Notes: generated by a model not told the origin, from the sequence alone. Numbered from the stretch's first letter, positions 17,857 through 26,171 are shown. The stretch: 57,015 nucleotides of DNA from Cytophagales bacterium (GCA_004294445.1 REAZ01000034.1:1-57015); one strand, 5' to 3'. Numbers and translations: made by a program.

Positions 17857-17876
17857 AATACCTAAAAGTGGGTATT
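17857..17876 (-). promoter_or_regulatory. Candidate operator, copy 2 (20-bp palindrome)
   Basis: AATACCTAAAAGTGGGTATT is 41 bases (about four helical turns) from copy 1, so two bound dimers would face the same side of the DNA. It abuts the stop codon of the outer-membrane protein gene. Confidence 0.5.
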
Positions 17877-18764
17877 TTACTTTTTTCCAATCTGAAACAA
17901 CACGCCAAGATTTAGGGTCGCAAAACTGCCCGCCTCTGATAGCTCACCTTTTGCGAAGCGGTTGTATTTTCCTTCTATCATAAACTTAGTCCGATTGCCG
18001 AGTAAGATGCCTACTTTTGCGGCATAGCCCATCTTATTCTCCACGTAGCTCTTCCCTTGTAATGGCTTTGTAAAAACATCTCCTATCATGTATATACCTG
18101 CTTCTACTCCTGCATAAGGGCGGAGAATATCTATGAGCTGATAGTGATAGTCTGCCCCTACGGTAATAGGGACTACTTGGAAGAGTATTTTTTCCGTAGT
18201 TACTTTTGGCTCTTGCGGATTATCAAAGTCTATGTTGCCAATGTCCTGAACGATTGATATAGCCTCTTTGGAAGCAAAGGAGTAAGCCCCTGCCGAAAGA
18301 TGAAAGCCAAAATTGTTGTAAAACTGCTTTACTGTCAGGCTACTCCCTACGCCAAACGCGAAGAAATCGCCGAAACTACCCATTGGGAGCGCACCTCCAA
18401 GCGACCAGCCTATGTTTAGGTTGCCAAGAATGGAGTAGCCATTGCTTTGCGCAGCTTGCATACTTTTCTTTTTGTTTTCCTGCTCAATAAACCCTATACT
18501 TGCTTGGGTTTGCTTATCTCCTTTTGCGTCTTTACTGAAAGTAGAACGCTCTACAATTTGCTCAATGTCTTTGAGTTGGTAGGAAAGTATATCTCCCCAC
18601 TCGGTTTCCATTTTTACGTGGGTGCTATCTCTGCTCAAAATAATGCCTTTGACTGTTTTGCTACTGCCTTTGAAGTACAGCACATCTTTGTTTCTCTCTG
18701 ACTGCGCCCGCCCTGCACCCGCAAAGGCGAATAAGCATAAGAGTATAAATAAATAGGTTTTCAT
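17877..18764 (-). CDS. Outer-membrane beta-barrel protein
   Basis: The 295-residue precursor has a signal peptide (MKTYLFILLCLFAFAGAGRA). A small beta domain (about 27-75: YFKGSSKTVKGIILSRDSTHVKM) like those of Bacteroidota envelope proteins is followed by a barrel region (about 110-295). Amphipathic strands there include NIGWSLGGALPMGSFG, GFHLSAGAYSF and a terminal LNLGVLFQIGKK. It resembles PorT/OmpW-like small barrels. The stop codon is adjacent to the palindromic sites that precede the LDFWGN protein gene, so the next gene down may be separately controlled. Role unknown; probably part of the cluster's envelope assembly. Confidence 0.7.
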   Translation of the reverse strand: MKTYLFILLCLFAFAGAGRAQSERNKDVLYFKGSSKTVKGIILSRDSTHVKMETEWGDILSYQLKDIEQIVERSTFSKDAKGDKQTQASIGFIEQENKKKSMQAAQSNGYSILGNLNIGWSLGGALPMGSFGDFFAFGVGSSLTVKQFYNNFGFHLSAGAYSFASKEAISIVQDIGNIDFDNPQEPKVTTEKILFQVVPITVGADYHYQLIDILRPYAGVEAGIYMIGDVFTKPLQGKSYVENKMGYAAKVGILLGNRTKFMIEGKYNRFAKGELSEAGSFATLNLGVLFQIGKK

Positions 18765-18786
18765 GGGTTTTTTTTGGTTAATTTTA

Positions 18787-18899
18787 CCTCCCCCCTACAA
18801 TTGCATTGCGCCCTGCCTCCAAAGGGGAGAAAATACAAATACAACCTTCATAGAAGGCTAAGTGCTGTTTTCCCCCTTTGGAGGGGGCGGGGGGAGGCG
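18787..18899. repeat. GC-rich inverted repeat element, copy 2
   Basis: It opens with CCTCCCCCC, contains CTCCAAAGGGGAGAAA and the ACCTTCATAGAAGG hairpin seen in copy 1, and closes with CCCCCTTTGGAGGGGGCGGG. It fills the gap between the barrel gene and the small lipoprotein gene. Confidence 0.85.
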
Positions 18900-18904
18900 A
18901 GGGC

Positions 18905-19336
18905 TTACTTCTTTTTATAAACTACTACGCTTGATTTGTCTGTGAAAGTAAGACTGCCATCTTTGTAAGTGATAGTACCACCAGCATTAGGCGTATTGGC
19001 ATCATCAAGTTTGATAGAGCCGCCTCCCATATCTGTTAATCTGATTGTTCCTGCGGGTCCGTCAGGTTTTCTTGTTCCATTTTTAACAGTAAATGACTCT
19101 CCCTTGAGGGTAGTAGCGTCAATTTTGCTGAAAACAAACAGCGTAACTTCTCCCCCCGAAAGGGCAAGGTATTCTGTGAGATTAAAAGTTTTCCCGCCTG
19201 CGGTAATAGAAAAGAAGTTGTACTCGCCCGCTACCTGCGAAGCCAAGTCTGCGGTGGCACTGTCCTTAGATTCGAAGCAGCCTGTCATGAGGGCAGCCAT
19301 CAAAAAGGCGAATAATGCAATTTTAATTTTTTTCAT
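18905..19336 (-). CDS. Small lipoprotein, lipocalin-like
   Basis: The 143-residue precursor has a lipoprotein signal with lipobox ALMTGC (Cys20). The mature part is beta-rich: AGEYNFFSITAGGKTFNL, then strands ending in ITYKDGSLTFTDKSSVVVYKK. This recalls small lipocalin-like lipoproteins of Bacteroidota that report an initial W/Y-G-Y motif followed by a barrel. No binding residue can be named. It is flanked on both sides by GC-rich inverted repeat elements and belongs to the minus-strand envelope cluster. Confidence 0.65.
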   Translation of the reverse strand: MKKIKIALFAFLMAALMTGCFESKDSATADLASQVAGEYNFFSITAGGKTFNLTEYLALSGGEVTLFVFSKIDATTLKGESFTVKNGTRKPDGPAGTIRLTDMGGGSIKLDDANTPNAGGTITYKDGSLTFTDKSSVVVYKKK

Positions 19337-19391
19337 GGTAAATGATTTTAAAAAATGTTAAAAAAAATGAAAAACGATTGTTAAATTACTT

Positions 19392-19456
19392 CCTCCCCCT
19401 GCCCCCTCCAAAGGGGGAAATGTATTATCTCCCCCTTTGGAGGGGGCAGGGGGAGG
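19392..19456. repeat. GC-rich inverted repeat element, copy 3, perfect 27-bp arms
   Basis: Left arm 19392-19418 is the exact reverse complement of right arm 19430-19456, with an 11-base loop. This is the simplest and best-kept member of the family and would form a very stable hairpin in DNA or RNA. Confidence 0.95.
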
Positions 19457-19459
19457 CAA

Positions 19460-20340
19460 CCCAACGTTGTCAATGGTTGAAGCGTAGCGAAACCTTGACA
19501 AGCATTATTTTCTCAATGGAATTGCTGCAAGTGGTTTTTCAAGAAGCGACTGGTAGGGTCTGCGACCACTAACAGCGCAACCGACCAACGTTGTCAATGG
19601 TTGAAGGCGCAAGCCGTAAACCTTGACAAGCGTTACTCTCTCTCAACGATTGTCAAGGTCTTCGAACATTGAAAACGCTCCCTAAGTAATTTTTAAAACC
19701 CTGTCAGTGGTCGAAGACCCTGCAAGTGGTTTATTTACAAAGCGACTGGTAGAGTCTGCGACCACTAACAGCGCAACCGACCAACGTTGTCAATGGTTGA
19801 AGCATTTTGTGCTTGCAGTTCCTCAGAACTGCCAAGTTCAAGCACAATTGGTTTTGAGAAACCACTGTCAGTTTTGGAAACTGACAGCACAGAAAATTTT
19901 TTTCATTGTTTTTTTAAATTTAAAAAGTTTTTGCCTACTCTTTATTTGGCTTTTCGGCAACCGCCATTTCCTAAAACCTTGTCAGTGGTCGCAGACCCTA
20001 CAATGGAATTGCTGCAAGTGGTTTTCAGCGACTGATAGGGTCTAAAGACCACTAACAGCGCAACGTTCTCCCAAAACACTGTCGCCAAGCATTAAAAAGG
20101 TAATTTTTTCATGGTTTAGGTATTTTAAAAGTGTTGAAAAATTTATTTTTTCTTGTTAAGAGTAAAAGAACCCTTAAACCCTGTCAGTGGTCGCAGACCC
20201 TGCAAGTGGTTTTTCAAGTAAAGCGACTTGCAAAGCGACTGGTCTGAAGACCACTAACAGCGCAACGTTCTCCCAAAACACTTCGCCAAGCATTAAAAAG
20301 GGTAATTTTTTCATGGTTTAGGTATTTTTAAAAATGTGAA
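19460..20340. repeat. Repeat-filled intergenic region with two vestigial gene starts
   Basis: There is no credible gene in about 900 bases. Two word families alternate: CAACGTTGTCAATGGTTGAAG (about 19471, 19586, 19781) with matching CCTTGACAAGCGTT, and GACTGGTAGGGTCTGCGACCACT...AACAGCGCAACG (about 19548, 19743, 20030, 20235). A block of about 75 bases at 20060-20134 is repeated at 20262-20338. Both copies contain, on the minus strand, a ribosomal-start-like ATGAAAAAATTACC (ATG at 20112 and 20314) that soon meets a stop. These look like leaders of deleted lipoprotein genes. Confidence 0.7.
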
Positions 20341-20349
20341 AACACTATA

Positions 20350-22431
20350 TCATTCTGACCAGTAAACTACAAAATCAATGACCTTAAATCCCCTAATCCA
20401 AAAATCTTTGGCTTGTTGTGCTGTCAAACAAGTGTTTAAAATGCTTTTTTCAGTACTACAAAATGTGTCCTTCCAGTAAGGTAGATTGGCAGAAGTAATA
20501 GCACTCTGACCAGATTTTGGAAATATAAACTCTCTATTTCTATTTAAATAGACTATATTTCCATTTACATCTTGCAGTTTTAGATAGATGATGGTATTAC
20601 TACCGTTAATGCAGTCTACGGATGTGCCTGTTTCAGCAGTCCACACCATTCCGCCTGAAAGAAAAGCGTCTCCAAAAAATGTAGAAAACCCCCATCTTAC
20701 TTTCATTGATTTAATAACACATCTCCCTCCACGCACCGTAAAGTCACATTTGGTCATACTCCCTTCGGCTTTTAAATTGTTTTTCCCTCCTACATCAAAT
20801 TGCCCTTCTTTTGCACAAATAGTACCCTCAGCAGTATAGTCTGGTATTGCTTTTGGAGACAAGCCCGTAGTCTTAAAACTCACCGTTTCCCCGTAGCTTG
20901 TACCTGTAGCATTGGTGGCATAAGACCTTATGTAGTAGGTAGTGCCAGATTGGAGGTCTTTCATGTCGGAGGAGAGGGCGGTAGGGCTTGTGTAGTTATT
21001 TTCCCACCAGTATCTACCGTTTCCGCTATCTATGGTGAGGTTGCTGTTGGTGGTGCTGAATATCCAGCCCGTTTCCGTTACAGGCGAAGGGAAGCCTACG
21101 TCAGTAAGGTTGAGGTTTAGCTTGGCAGTTTTATCGGCTATGTTTGTTACCGCCAGCGTAAGTACCGTAGGGAGTTTCGGGTCTGGGGTGCGTGTTCGGA
21201 AAGTTACCACATTTCCGTAGGCTGTCCCCGCCATATTGATGGCAAAAGCCCGCACATAGTAGGTCGTATTTTGGCTAAGGTTTTGCAAAACAGAGCTTGT
21301 ACTGCTTGTAAGGTCTATGGCAGTAGCGTTGGCGAGTGTAGGTACAGTGCTTGAGGCTGACCACACAAATCCGTAGCGACTGATGGCCGCAGGAATACCT
21401 CTGTCCGTAATCGTGAGGTTGAGCCTTCCGCTTGAGATGGCTATTTCTGTAACTGCATCAGTATTTATCGTAGGCAGTACAGGCTTTACAGTGCGGAAAG
21501 TCTTGGTTTCGCCTTTTATCTCCTGCCTATTTGCTAACTCAATCGCAGCATAGTAGGAGTACGCCCTATCCGCCGCCAAACCGTCTAAAGTAGCACTAAA
21601 ATCTTTGGGCAGATTGTCCGTTCCCAGCGCATTATTCACCGAAATATAGCGGGTAGTTGTGCCATCTATGAGGTAAAAACCTGCTTTTATGGCAGTTGGG
21701 ATAGGGAAACCTGCTTCAGTAAGACTTGCCCATAGCTTTGCGCTGTTGATAGTGATGTCTGTAGCGTCTTTTGTCAGCACTTTCGGCAGGGCATTTACGC
21801 CAAAGGCATTCGCAGTAAAAGTGAACGTACCTCTCGAAGTCGTTACTTTTAGCGTAATGGAATACTCTCCGCCTTTGTCAAAAGTAAAAGAAGGATTTTC
21901 TTCGTTTGATTTTCTACCGTCAGAAAGTGTCCATTCCCAACTCAAAATACGCACAGGGCGGCTATTGGTGGCAGTAAAAGTAACCGTAGTCGGGATTAAC
22001 TGATTGTTATTCAGGAAATTGGTGCTAATCGTAATGCTTGGCTGCGGCTCCTCTACAGTAACTTCATGGGTAATTTTTTTGCTTACCGTTTGCCTGCTTT
22101 TCTTAGAACCTTCATCGCCTGTAATCGTAAGAATTACAGTGTATTTGCTCGCTTGCTTATAGGTATAAGAGCCTGTTTTGCCTTGCCCCGTGCCTCCGTC
22201 ACCGAAGTTCCATTCGTACTTTTCTATTTCCCCTACGCCATCGGCAGTAAAACTCACCTTAGCGGGGGCTTCTTTGGAGTCCGTAAAAGTCGAGGTAATC
22301 ACCGCCGAAATATTGGGCAGAGGTTCATCTTTCGTACAGCTATTCATCAGTAAGGTGGCGGCGAATAGTAAGGAAGCTATTGCGTAATTTTTCAATTTGT
22401 AAGAGAGTGATAATTTCATAATTTTCGTCAT
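20350..22431 (-). CDS. PKD and fibronectin III-like surface lipoprotein
   Basis: The 693-residue precursor has a lipobox LLMNSC (Cys32; Cys28 if translation starts at the second Met, residue 5). Two PKD domains follow (about 40-115, with YEWNFGDGG, and about 135-212, with WEWTLSDG). Three fibronectin III-like domains span about 215-310, 315-415 and 418-520, each closing with a TYYVRAFAIN...GNVVTFRT type strand pair. The last about 160 residues form a Cys-containing C-terminal domain that I do not recognise. It is a cell-surface adhesion or binding protein in design. The small LuxR-type HTH gene lies 12 bases upstream, suggesting cotranscription. Confidence 0.85.
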   Translation of the reverse strand: MTKIMKLSLSYKLKNYAIASLLFAATLLMNSCTKDEPLPNISAVITSTFTDSKEAPAKVSFTADGVGEIEKYEWNFGDGGTGQGKTGSYTYKQASKYTVILTITGDEGSKKSRQTVSKKITHEVTVEEPQPSITISTNFLNNNQLIPTTVTFTATNSRPVRILSWEWTLSDGRKSNEENPSFTFDKGGEYSITLKVTTSRGTFTFTANAFGVNALPKVLTKDATDITINSAKLWASLTEAGFPIPTAIKAGFYLIDGTTTRYISVNNALGTDNLPKDFSATLDGLAADRAYSYYAAIELANRQEIKGETKTFRTVKPVLPTINTDAVTEIAISSGRLNLTITDRGIPAAISRYGFVWSASSTVPTLANATAIDLTSSTSSVLQNLSQNTTYYVRAFAINMAGTAYGNVVTFRTRTPDPKLPTVLTLAVTNIADKTAKLNLNLTDVGFPSPVTETGWIFSTTNSNLTIDSGNGRYWWENNYTSPTALSSDMKDLQSGTTYYIRSYATNATGTSYGETVSFKTTGLSPKAIPDYTAEGTICAKEGQFDVGGKNNLKAEGSMTKCDFTVRGGRCVIKSMKVRWGFSTFFGDAFLSGGMVWTAETGTSVDCINGSNTIIYLKLQDVNGNIVYLNRNREFIFPKSGQSAITSANLPYWKDTFCSTEKSILNTCLTAQQAKDFWIRGFKVIDFVVYWSE

Positions 22432-22443
22432 TTTTATAGGGGG

Positions 22444-22650
22444 TTAAAATAAATTGTTTAAGTGTGCGATTCTAAATAAATCAGTAGTGTGCTTGGCTTG
22501 CAGTTTACTTTTGATATTCTTGCGATGCGTTTCTACGGTAGATTCTGCTATCCCAAGTGTTTCACCTATCTTTTTATTGGTATTGCCTTGGGTGATGAGC
22601 AGCAAGACCTCTTTTTCTCTTTCAGAAAGTTTATCGAGTGTGTAGTCCAT
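22444..22650 (-). CDS. Stand-alone LuxR/GerE-type HTH protein
   Basis: This 68-residue protein is almost only a GerE helix-turn-helix: LSEREKEVLLLITQGNTNKK, then the recognition helix region IAESTVETHRKNIKSKL. There is no receiver or sensor domain, so it may act constitutively, be controlled by its own level, or bind another regulator. It sits directly before the PKD lipoprotein gene on the same strand. One copy of the AATACC...GGGTATT palindrome lies about 165 bases upstream, which fits autoregulation, and two more copies precede the LDFWGN protein gene. Confidence 0.85.
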   Translation of the reverse strand: MDYTLDKLSEREKEVLLLITQGNTNKKIGETLGIAESTVETHRKNIKSKLQAKHTTDLFRIAHLNNLF

Positions 22651-22812
22651 ATTTTTGGGTTCTTATAGTAAAGTTTTTGTGCAGAAGTCCTTGGTAGAAG
22701 TTTTAGAATCAAGTATAAATTAAATACCGTAAAGTGATTAGGTAGCTATTCTTAGGCGACTACCATAAATCTTAATTTTTCGGCAAATGTAGGGGGTAAA
22801 AAACTCCAAGTC

Positions 22813-22832
22813 AATACCCACTTTATGGTATT
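22813..22832 (+). promoter_or_regulatory. Candidate operator, copy 3 (20-bp palindrome)
   Basis: AATACCCACTTTATGGTATT on the plus strand is AATACCATAAAGTGGGTATT on the minus strand, matching the pair at 17816-17876 in all but three central bases. It lies about 165 bases upstream of the small LuxR-type HTH gene. Confidence 0.5.
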
Positions 22833-23003
22833 TTTTAGCTTTTCAGCTACTTTAGAGGCTTTTTTGTAGCTTTAAAAGGTTAAAGTTTGTTAATAAATTG
22901 TCCGCTGTGGAATATTTGTTGTCAAAAAATTTGATAATACTGTTAATTTTTCACAAATTCGTAACAGTTCTTTTTTGGGTAGTGTTTTCAAATTTTATGA
23001 TGA

Positions 23004-23130
23004 CCTCCCCCTTACCCCCTCCAAAGGGGGAAACAGTCCTGTTCTCCCTCCAAAGGGGGGAAGCAGTCGTATTCTCCCTCCAAAGGTGGAAACAGTCGTA
23101 TTCTCCCCCTTCGGCGGGGGCGGGGGGAGG
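23004..23130. repeat. GC-rich inverted repeat element, copy 4, with internal tandem units
   Basis: The ends are CCTCCCCCTTACCCC and GGGGGCGGGGGGAGG. The centre carries tandem units of 29-30 bases (23043-23072 and 23073-23101) of the form TCTCCCTCCAAAGG...CAGTCGTAT, so the element has expanded internally compared with copy 3. Confidence 0.85.
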
Positions 23131-23252
23131 TGAATTTGCTATAATCATACATTTGAAATCATCGCCCTTCTTGAAAATCAGCTAATCTTATACCTCTCTA
23201 AGAGGGAAAAAAATACTACTGACATCTATTTTATCTAAATCTTATTTTTTTT

Positions 23253-23951
23253 ATGCACTACACAGAAATCGAACTCATGAGAAAACATGAGCAGAATCTC
23301 TTTTTATTAGACAAGCAAATCAATGACGGCAAGCTCAACTTTGAGGACATCGAAAATGTCATGGATAGCACGGTTCATACCAACCGCCTCGATTTTTCCA
23401 TCAAATACATGAACTCCTGCTTTGAGCCTTTGATAGGGATGCATCATCAGCCCCTGATAGAAGATGGCGTAGATATGTTTGATAAGTTTTTTGACCCGCA
23501 GCTTACCCAAAAATTTCTCCCGAATTTGGTTGATTTTTTCAAAATTGGCGATGTCAATGCGGTATCTTCAGGATTTCAGGCAATCAAGCCCGTGGGGAAA
23601 AAAGATTTTATGCTGCTACTTACGGCTTCTAAGATTTACAAAAAGGAAAGTATTTACTTTTCTATGACCATGCCTATCAAGATGTTAGAGGTTTCTACTA
23701 ACAGATTGGAGAGAGTTCTTGAGCAGGATTTATTTTTGCGCAAAAACTTCGAACGTTTTGCTTCTCTGACAAAAAAAGAAAAGGAAATATTACGGCTAAT
23801 AGCGATTGGCGATAGCAACCAAAAAATTGCAGAGATGGCTTTTACCTCTGTACATACTATAAACACGCATCGCAAAAATATCTATAAAAAGCTGGAAATA
23901 AGACATTTGAGCGAGGTATATCGGTATGCAAATGCTTTTGATTTGGTATAG
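23253..23951 (+). CDS. LuxR-type regulator with PAS-like N-terminal domain
   Basis: The 232-residue protein has an N-terminal alpha/beta part (about 25-155) that resembles a PAS-like sensor (FSIKYMNSCFEPLIGM, later FMLLLTASKIYKKESIYFSM), without a visible cofactor residue. A GerE helix-turn-helix follows at about 168-228: LTKKEKEILRLIAIGDSNQK and TSVHTINTHRKNIYKKLEI. This is a common one-component regulator type in Bacteroidota. It is divergent from the small LuxR-type HTH gene across a 600-base repeat-bearing gap. The target genes are unknown; the adjoining envelope cluster is a candidate. Confidence 0.75.
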   Translation: MHYTEIELMRKHEQNLFLLDKQINDGKLNFEDIENVMDSTVHTNRLDFSIKYMNSCFEPLIGMHHQPLIEDGVDMFDKFFDPQLTQKFLPNLVDFFKIGDVNAVSSGFQAIKPVGKKDFMLLLTASKIYKKESIYFSMTMPIKMLEVSTNRLERVLEQDLFLRKNFERFASLTKKEKEILRLIAIGDSNQKIAEMAFTSVHTINTHRKNIYKKLEIRHLSEVYRYANAFDLV

Positions 23952-24042
23952 AGAAGGAAATAGACCTGCTAAGTTGGTCAAAATTTCTTTGGTGTAAAAC
24001 TTATTTTTTCAGAAACCAATATCATTGACTTGTTTTTAAGCC

Positions 24043-24071
24043 TTGAAAAAACAGTATTGTTGGTATTTTTG
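24043..24071 (+). promoter_or_regulatory. Promoter of the DUF2157-ferredoxin-antiporter genes
   Basis: TTG (24043-24045), 18 bases and TATTTTTG (24064-24071) fit the Bacteroidota consensus. The region 24011-24098 is recognisably related to 7820-7908 before the SdpI-like gene, including TATTTTTGGATTTTT-TAAAGAAT. Confidence 0.55.
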
Positions 24072-24124
24072 GATTTTTATAAAGAATCACTTATCTTTCG
24101 CTTTCAAAATAAAATAGCTCGCTT

Positions 24125-25450
24125 ATGTGGTCGCATTTGAAAGGTTCTGAAAGGTTTAAAGAAGAAATAGACTTATGGAAGGCACAAGGCTGGATTAGCC
24201 CCGAACAAGTAGATTTGTTTGTGGAGAATTACGAACTCAATCAGGCACCGCCTTGGTACAAGCAATCGGGTGTGCTTATCAAGGCAGTGAGTTTGTTTAT
24301 CATAGCTGCGGGCATATTTTTACTCATTTCAGCGAATTGGCAGGAACTCCCAATAGTAGCACAGATGCTTGCGGGCTTGCTTCCTTTGGGCATTGCATAC
24401 GTTATGGCTATTCGCTATTATTTGCAAGGAGAGGAGGTTTCTGCTCGCCTTGCTATGATTTTCGCCTCTTTGGTTTTCGGGGCAAATATAGCCCTGCAAG
24501 CACAAATTTTCCACATTTCCGCCTATTACCCCGATGGCGTGCTGTGGTGGATAATTGGCTCTTTGCCTGTCATTTTCTTTTTCCGAAGCACTTTTTTGGC
24601 AGTCATTCTTCAGGCATTATTTTTACTTTGGCTTTTTTGGCAGAACGAGTTTTTTCAGTTTTCGCTTTGGAGTCCCTTACTTATGCTTGCCTTTGCCTAC
24701 TTTGTGTATCGGAATCCGCATTGGCTCGATTTGCTTTTTATGCTGGGCAGTTTCTATATGTTTTTGGTCAATCTAATCATTACCGTAGAGGAAAGTCGTT
24801 TGGAAAGAATATATGAACCTGAATTAATGCCTCTATTCTTTGGGGCATATATTCTGTTGTTTCTTAGCATTTTTAACTTCATCAAAAAAGACTATGCGGG
24901 GAAATTTGCCGATACCTTCCAATCGAGTTTGCTTACTGTCATTGTATTTTTCTTCTATCTATTTACTTTTGAGGGGGTTGTAAGCGAGGTCGTAAGCACT
25001 ATTTCTGCTTCGGGTGTGCCTACAAGTTTTTATGCACTCTTTATTATTGCCTGCGTGTTGCATTGGCAGGGCATGGGTATCGATACAAGCAAGAGCAGCA
25101 GGGCAAAAATGAATATTGCTTTTATCATGGTAGGCTTGCTTTTTATTCCTGCCTTGTTTCTTGCTATGGGTAGCATAGGGGCAGAAGGCTTGAAGGCAGC
25201 TACTGATGTCATCTTTCTGGCGATGAACGTTCTTTTCTTTGCCTATTGTATCTGGAAAATTTACCACGGCATCGATATTCAGGAAAAAGGAGATTTTATG
25301 AGAGGAATTTTCTATCTATTGGCTTGGCTCATAGGGCGTTACATTATTTTATTTGAAGATTACCTGACTACTTCCATTATTTTTATTCTTTCTGGAGTTG
25401 GGCTTTATTACCTCAATAGCTATTGGAATAAAAAATTTGAACATTATTAG
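24125..25450 (+). CDS. DUF2157 multi-spanning membrane protein
   Basis: The 441-residue protein begins with the DUF2157 signature: a soluble helical stretch (ERFKEEIDLWKAQGWISPEQ) that leads into about twelve membrane segments starting near residue 55. SANWQELPIVAQML, right after the first membrane segment, is the second family hallmark. Members are uncharacterised inner-membrane proteins, often paired with GDYXXLXY proteins that are not present here. It is followed six bases later by the NuoI-like ferredoxin gene, suggesting one transcript. Confidence 0.8.
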   Translation: MWSHLKGSERFKEEIDLWKAQGWISPEQVDLFVENYELNQAPPWYKQSGVLIKAVSLFIIAAGIFLLISANWQELPIVAQMLAGLLPLGIAYVMAIRYYLQGEEVSARLAMIFASLVFGANIALQAQIFHISAYYPDGVLWWIIGSLPVIFFFRSTFLAVILQALFLLWLFWQNEFFQFSLWSPLLMLAFAYFVYRNPHWLDLLFMLGSFYMFLVNLIITVEESRLERIYEPELMPLFFGAYILLFLSIFNFIKKDYAGKFADTFQSSLLTVIVFFFYLFTFEGVVSEVVSTISASGVPTSFYALFIIACVLHWQGMGIDTSKSSRAKMNIAFIMVGLLFIPALFLAMGSIGAEGLKAATDVIFLAMNVLFFAYCIWKIYHGIDIQEKGDFMRGIFYLLAWLIGRYIILFEDYLTTSIIFILSGVGLYYLNSYWNKKFEHY

Positions 25451-25456
25451 TATTAC

Positions 25457-26164
25457 ATGACTACCAAAGAATATTTTGGCAATATAGCACAGTCTTTCAG
25501 TACGCTCTCTACGGGTGCGCGTCTTACTTTTCGCCATTTTATGAAGTCTATTCATAGAAAACGATTGAGGAATACTACGCCCGCTAACGATAAAAACTAT
25601 TTTACTGACGAGGTAGGCATTGTTACCTTGCAGTACCCGAAGGAAAAACTCCCTGTGCCAGACGTAGGGCGTTATCAGCTTGATGTAGAGATAGATGACT
25701 GCATTGTTTGCGATAAATGTGCGAAGATTTGCCCTGTAAATTGTATAGACATAGAATCGGTAAAAGCGGGAGAGCAGATAGGAACGACTTCTGACGGTAC
25801 TCCCGTTCGCCTATATGCAACAAAGTTTGATATTGACATGGCAAAGTGCTGTTTTTGTGGGCTTTGTACTACAGTATGCCCTACGGAGTGCATTACTATG
25901 ACCAATGAATACGACTACAGCGTTTTTGATATTCGCCAACTCAATTTCCCTTTTAGCAAAATTACGAATGAAGAAGCCATGCTAAAAAAAGCAGAAGCAG
26001 AGGAGAGAGAAAAAAAGAAAGCAGAAAAAATAGCGGTAGAAAACAATGATTTTTCTGAAAATACGGTTGTTAGTAAAAACATAGAAACTCCTAATAATCC
26101 AATGGCTGAAAAGCCTGTTTTTAAACCCAAGTTTAAGCCAGTGATTAAAAAAATAAACGAATAA
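25457..26164 (+). CDS. NuoI-like 4Fe-4S dicluster ferredoxin
   Basis: The 235-residue protein carries two 4Fe-4S motifs: C82-x2-C85-x2-C88-x3-C92-P and C131-x2-C134-x2-C137-x3-C141-P. The amphipathic N-terminus (STLSTGARLTFRHFM) and the segment between the clusters resemble NuoI, the complex I subunit that carries clusters N6a/N6b. After about residue 165 there is an unusual Lys/Glu-rich and then proline-lysine tail of about 70 residues. No other nuo gene is nearby; the next gene, eight bases on, is an NhaC-type antiporter. It could be the complex I subunit displaced from its operon or a separate electron carrier. Confidence 0.75.
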   Translation: MTTKEYFGNIAQSFSTLSTGARLTFRHFMKSIHRKRLRNTTPANDKNYFTDEVGIVTLQYPKEKLPVPDVGRYQLDVEIDDCIVCDKCAKICPVNCIDIESVKAGEQIGTTSDGTPVRLYATKFDIDMAKCCFCGLCTTVCPTECITMTNEYDYSVFDIRQLNFPFSKITNEEAMLKKAEAEEREKKKAEKIAVENNDFSENTVVSKNIETPNNPMAEKPVFKPKFKPVIKKINE

Positions 26165-26171
26165 ACGCCAA

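Larger units (their letters stand above)
22651..23252. other. Divergent intergenic region between two LuxR-type genes
   Basis: This 600-base region separates the minus-strand HTH gene from the plus-strand LuxR-type gene. It holds the third palindromic site (22813-22832) and GC-rich repeat copy 4 (23004-23130). No additional gene was seen, and no strong TAnnTTTG promoter was found for either gene. Confidence 0.6.

Noticed and set aside
17723..17908. Upstream extension of the LDFWGN protein frame
   Set aside because: It would overlap the 3' end of the barrel gene and run over the palindromes, and it would bury the signal peptide at residue 63.
19707..20045. 112-residue plus-strand frame and neighbours in the repeat region
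   Set aside because: They are made of the repeat words and show no conserved protein pattern.
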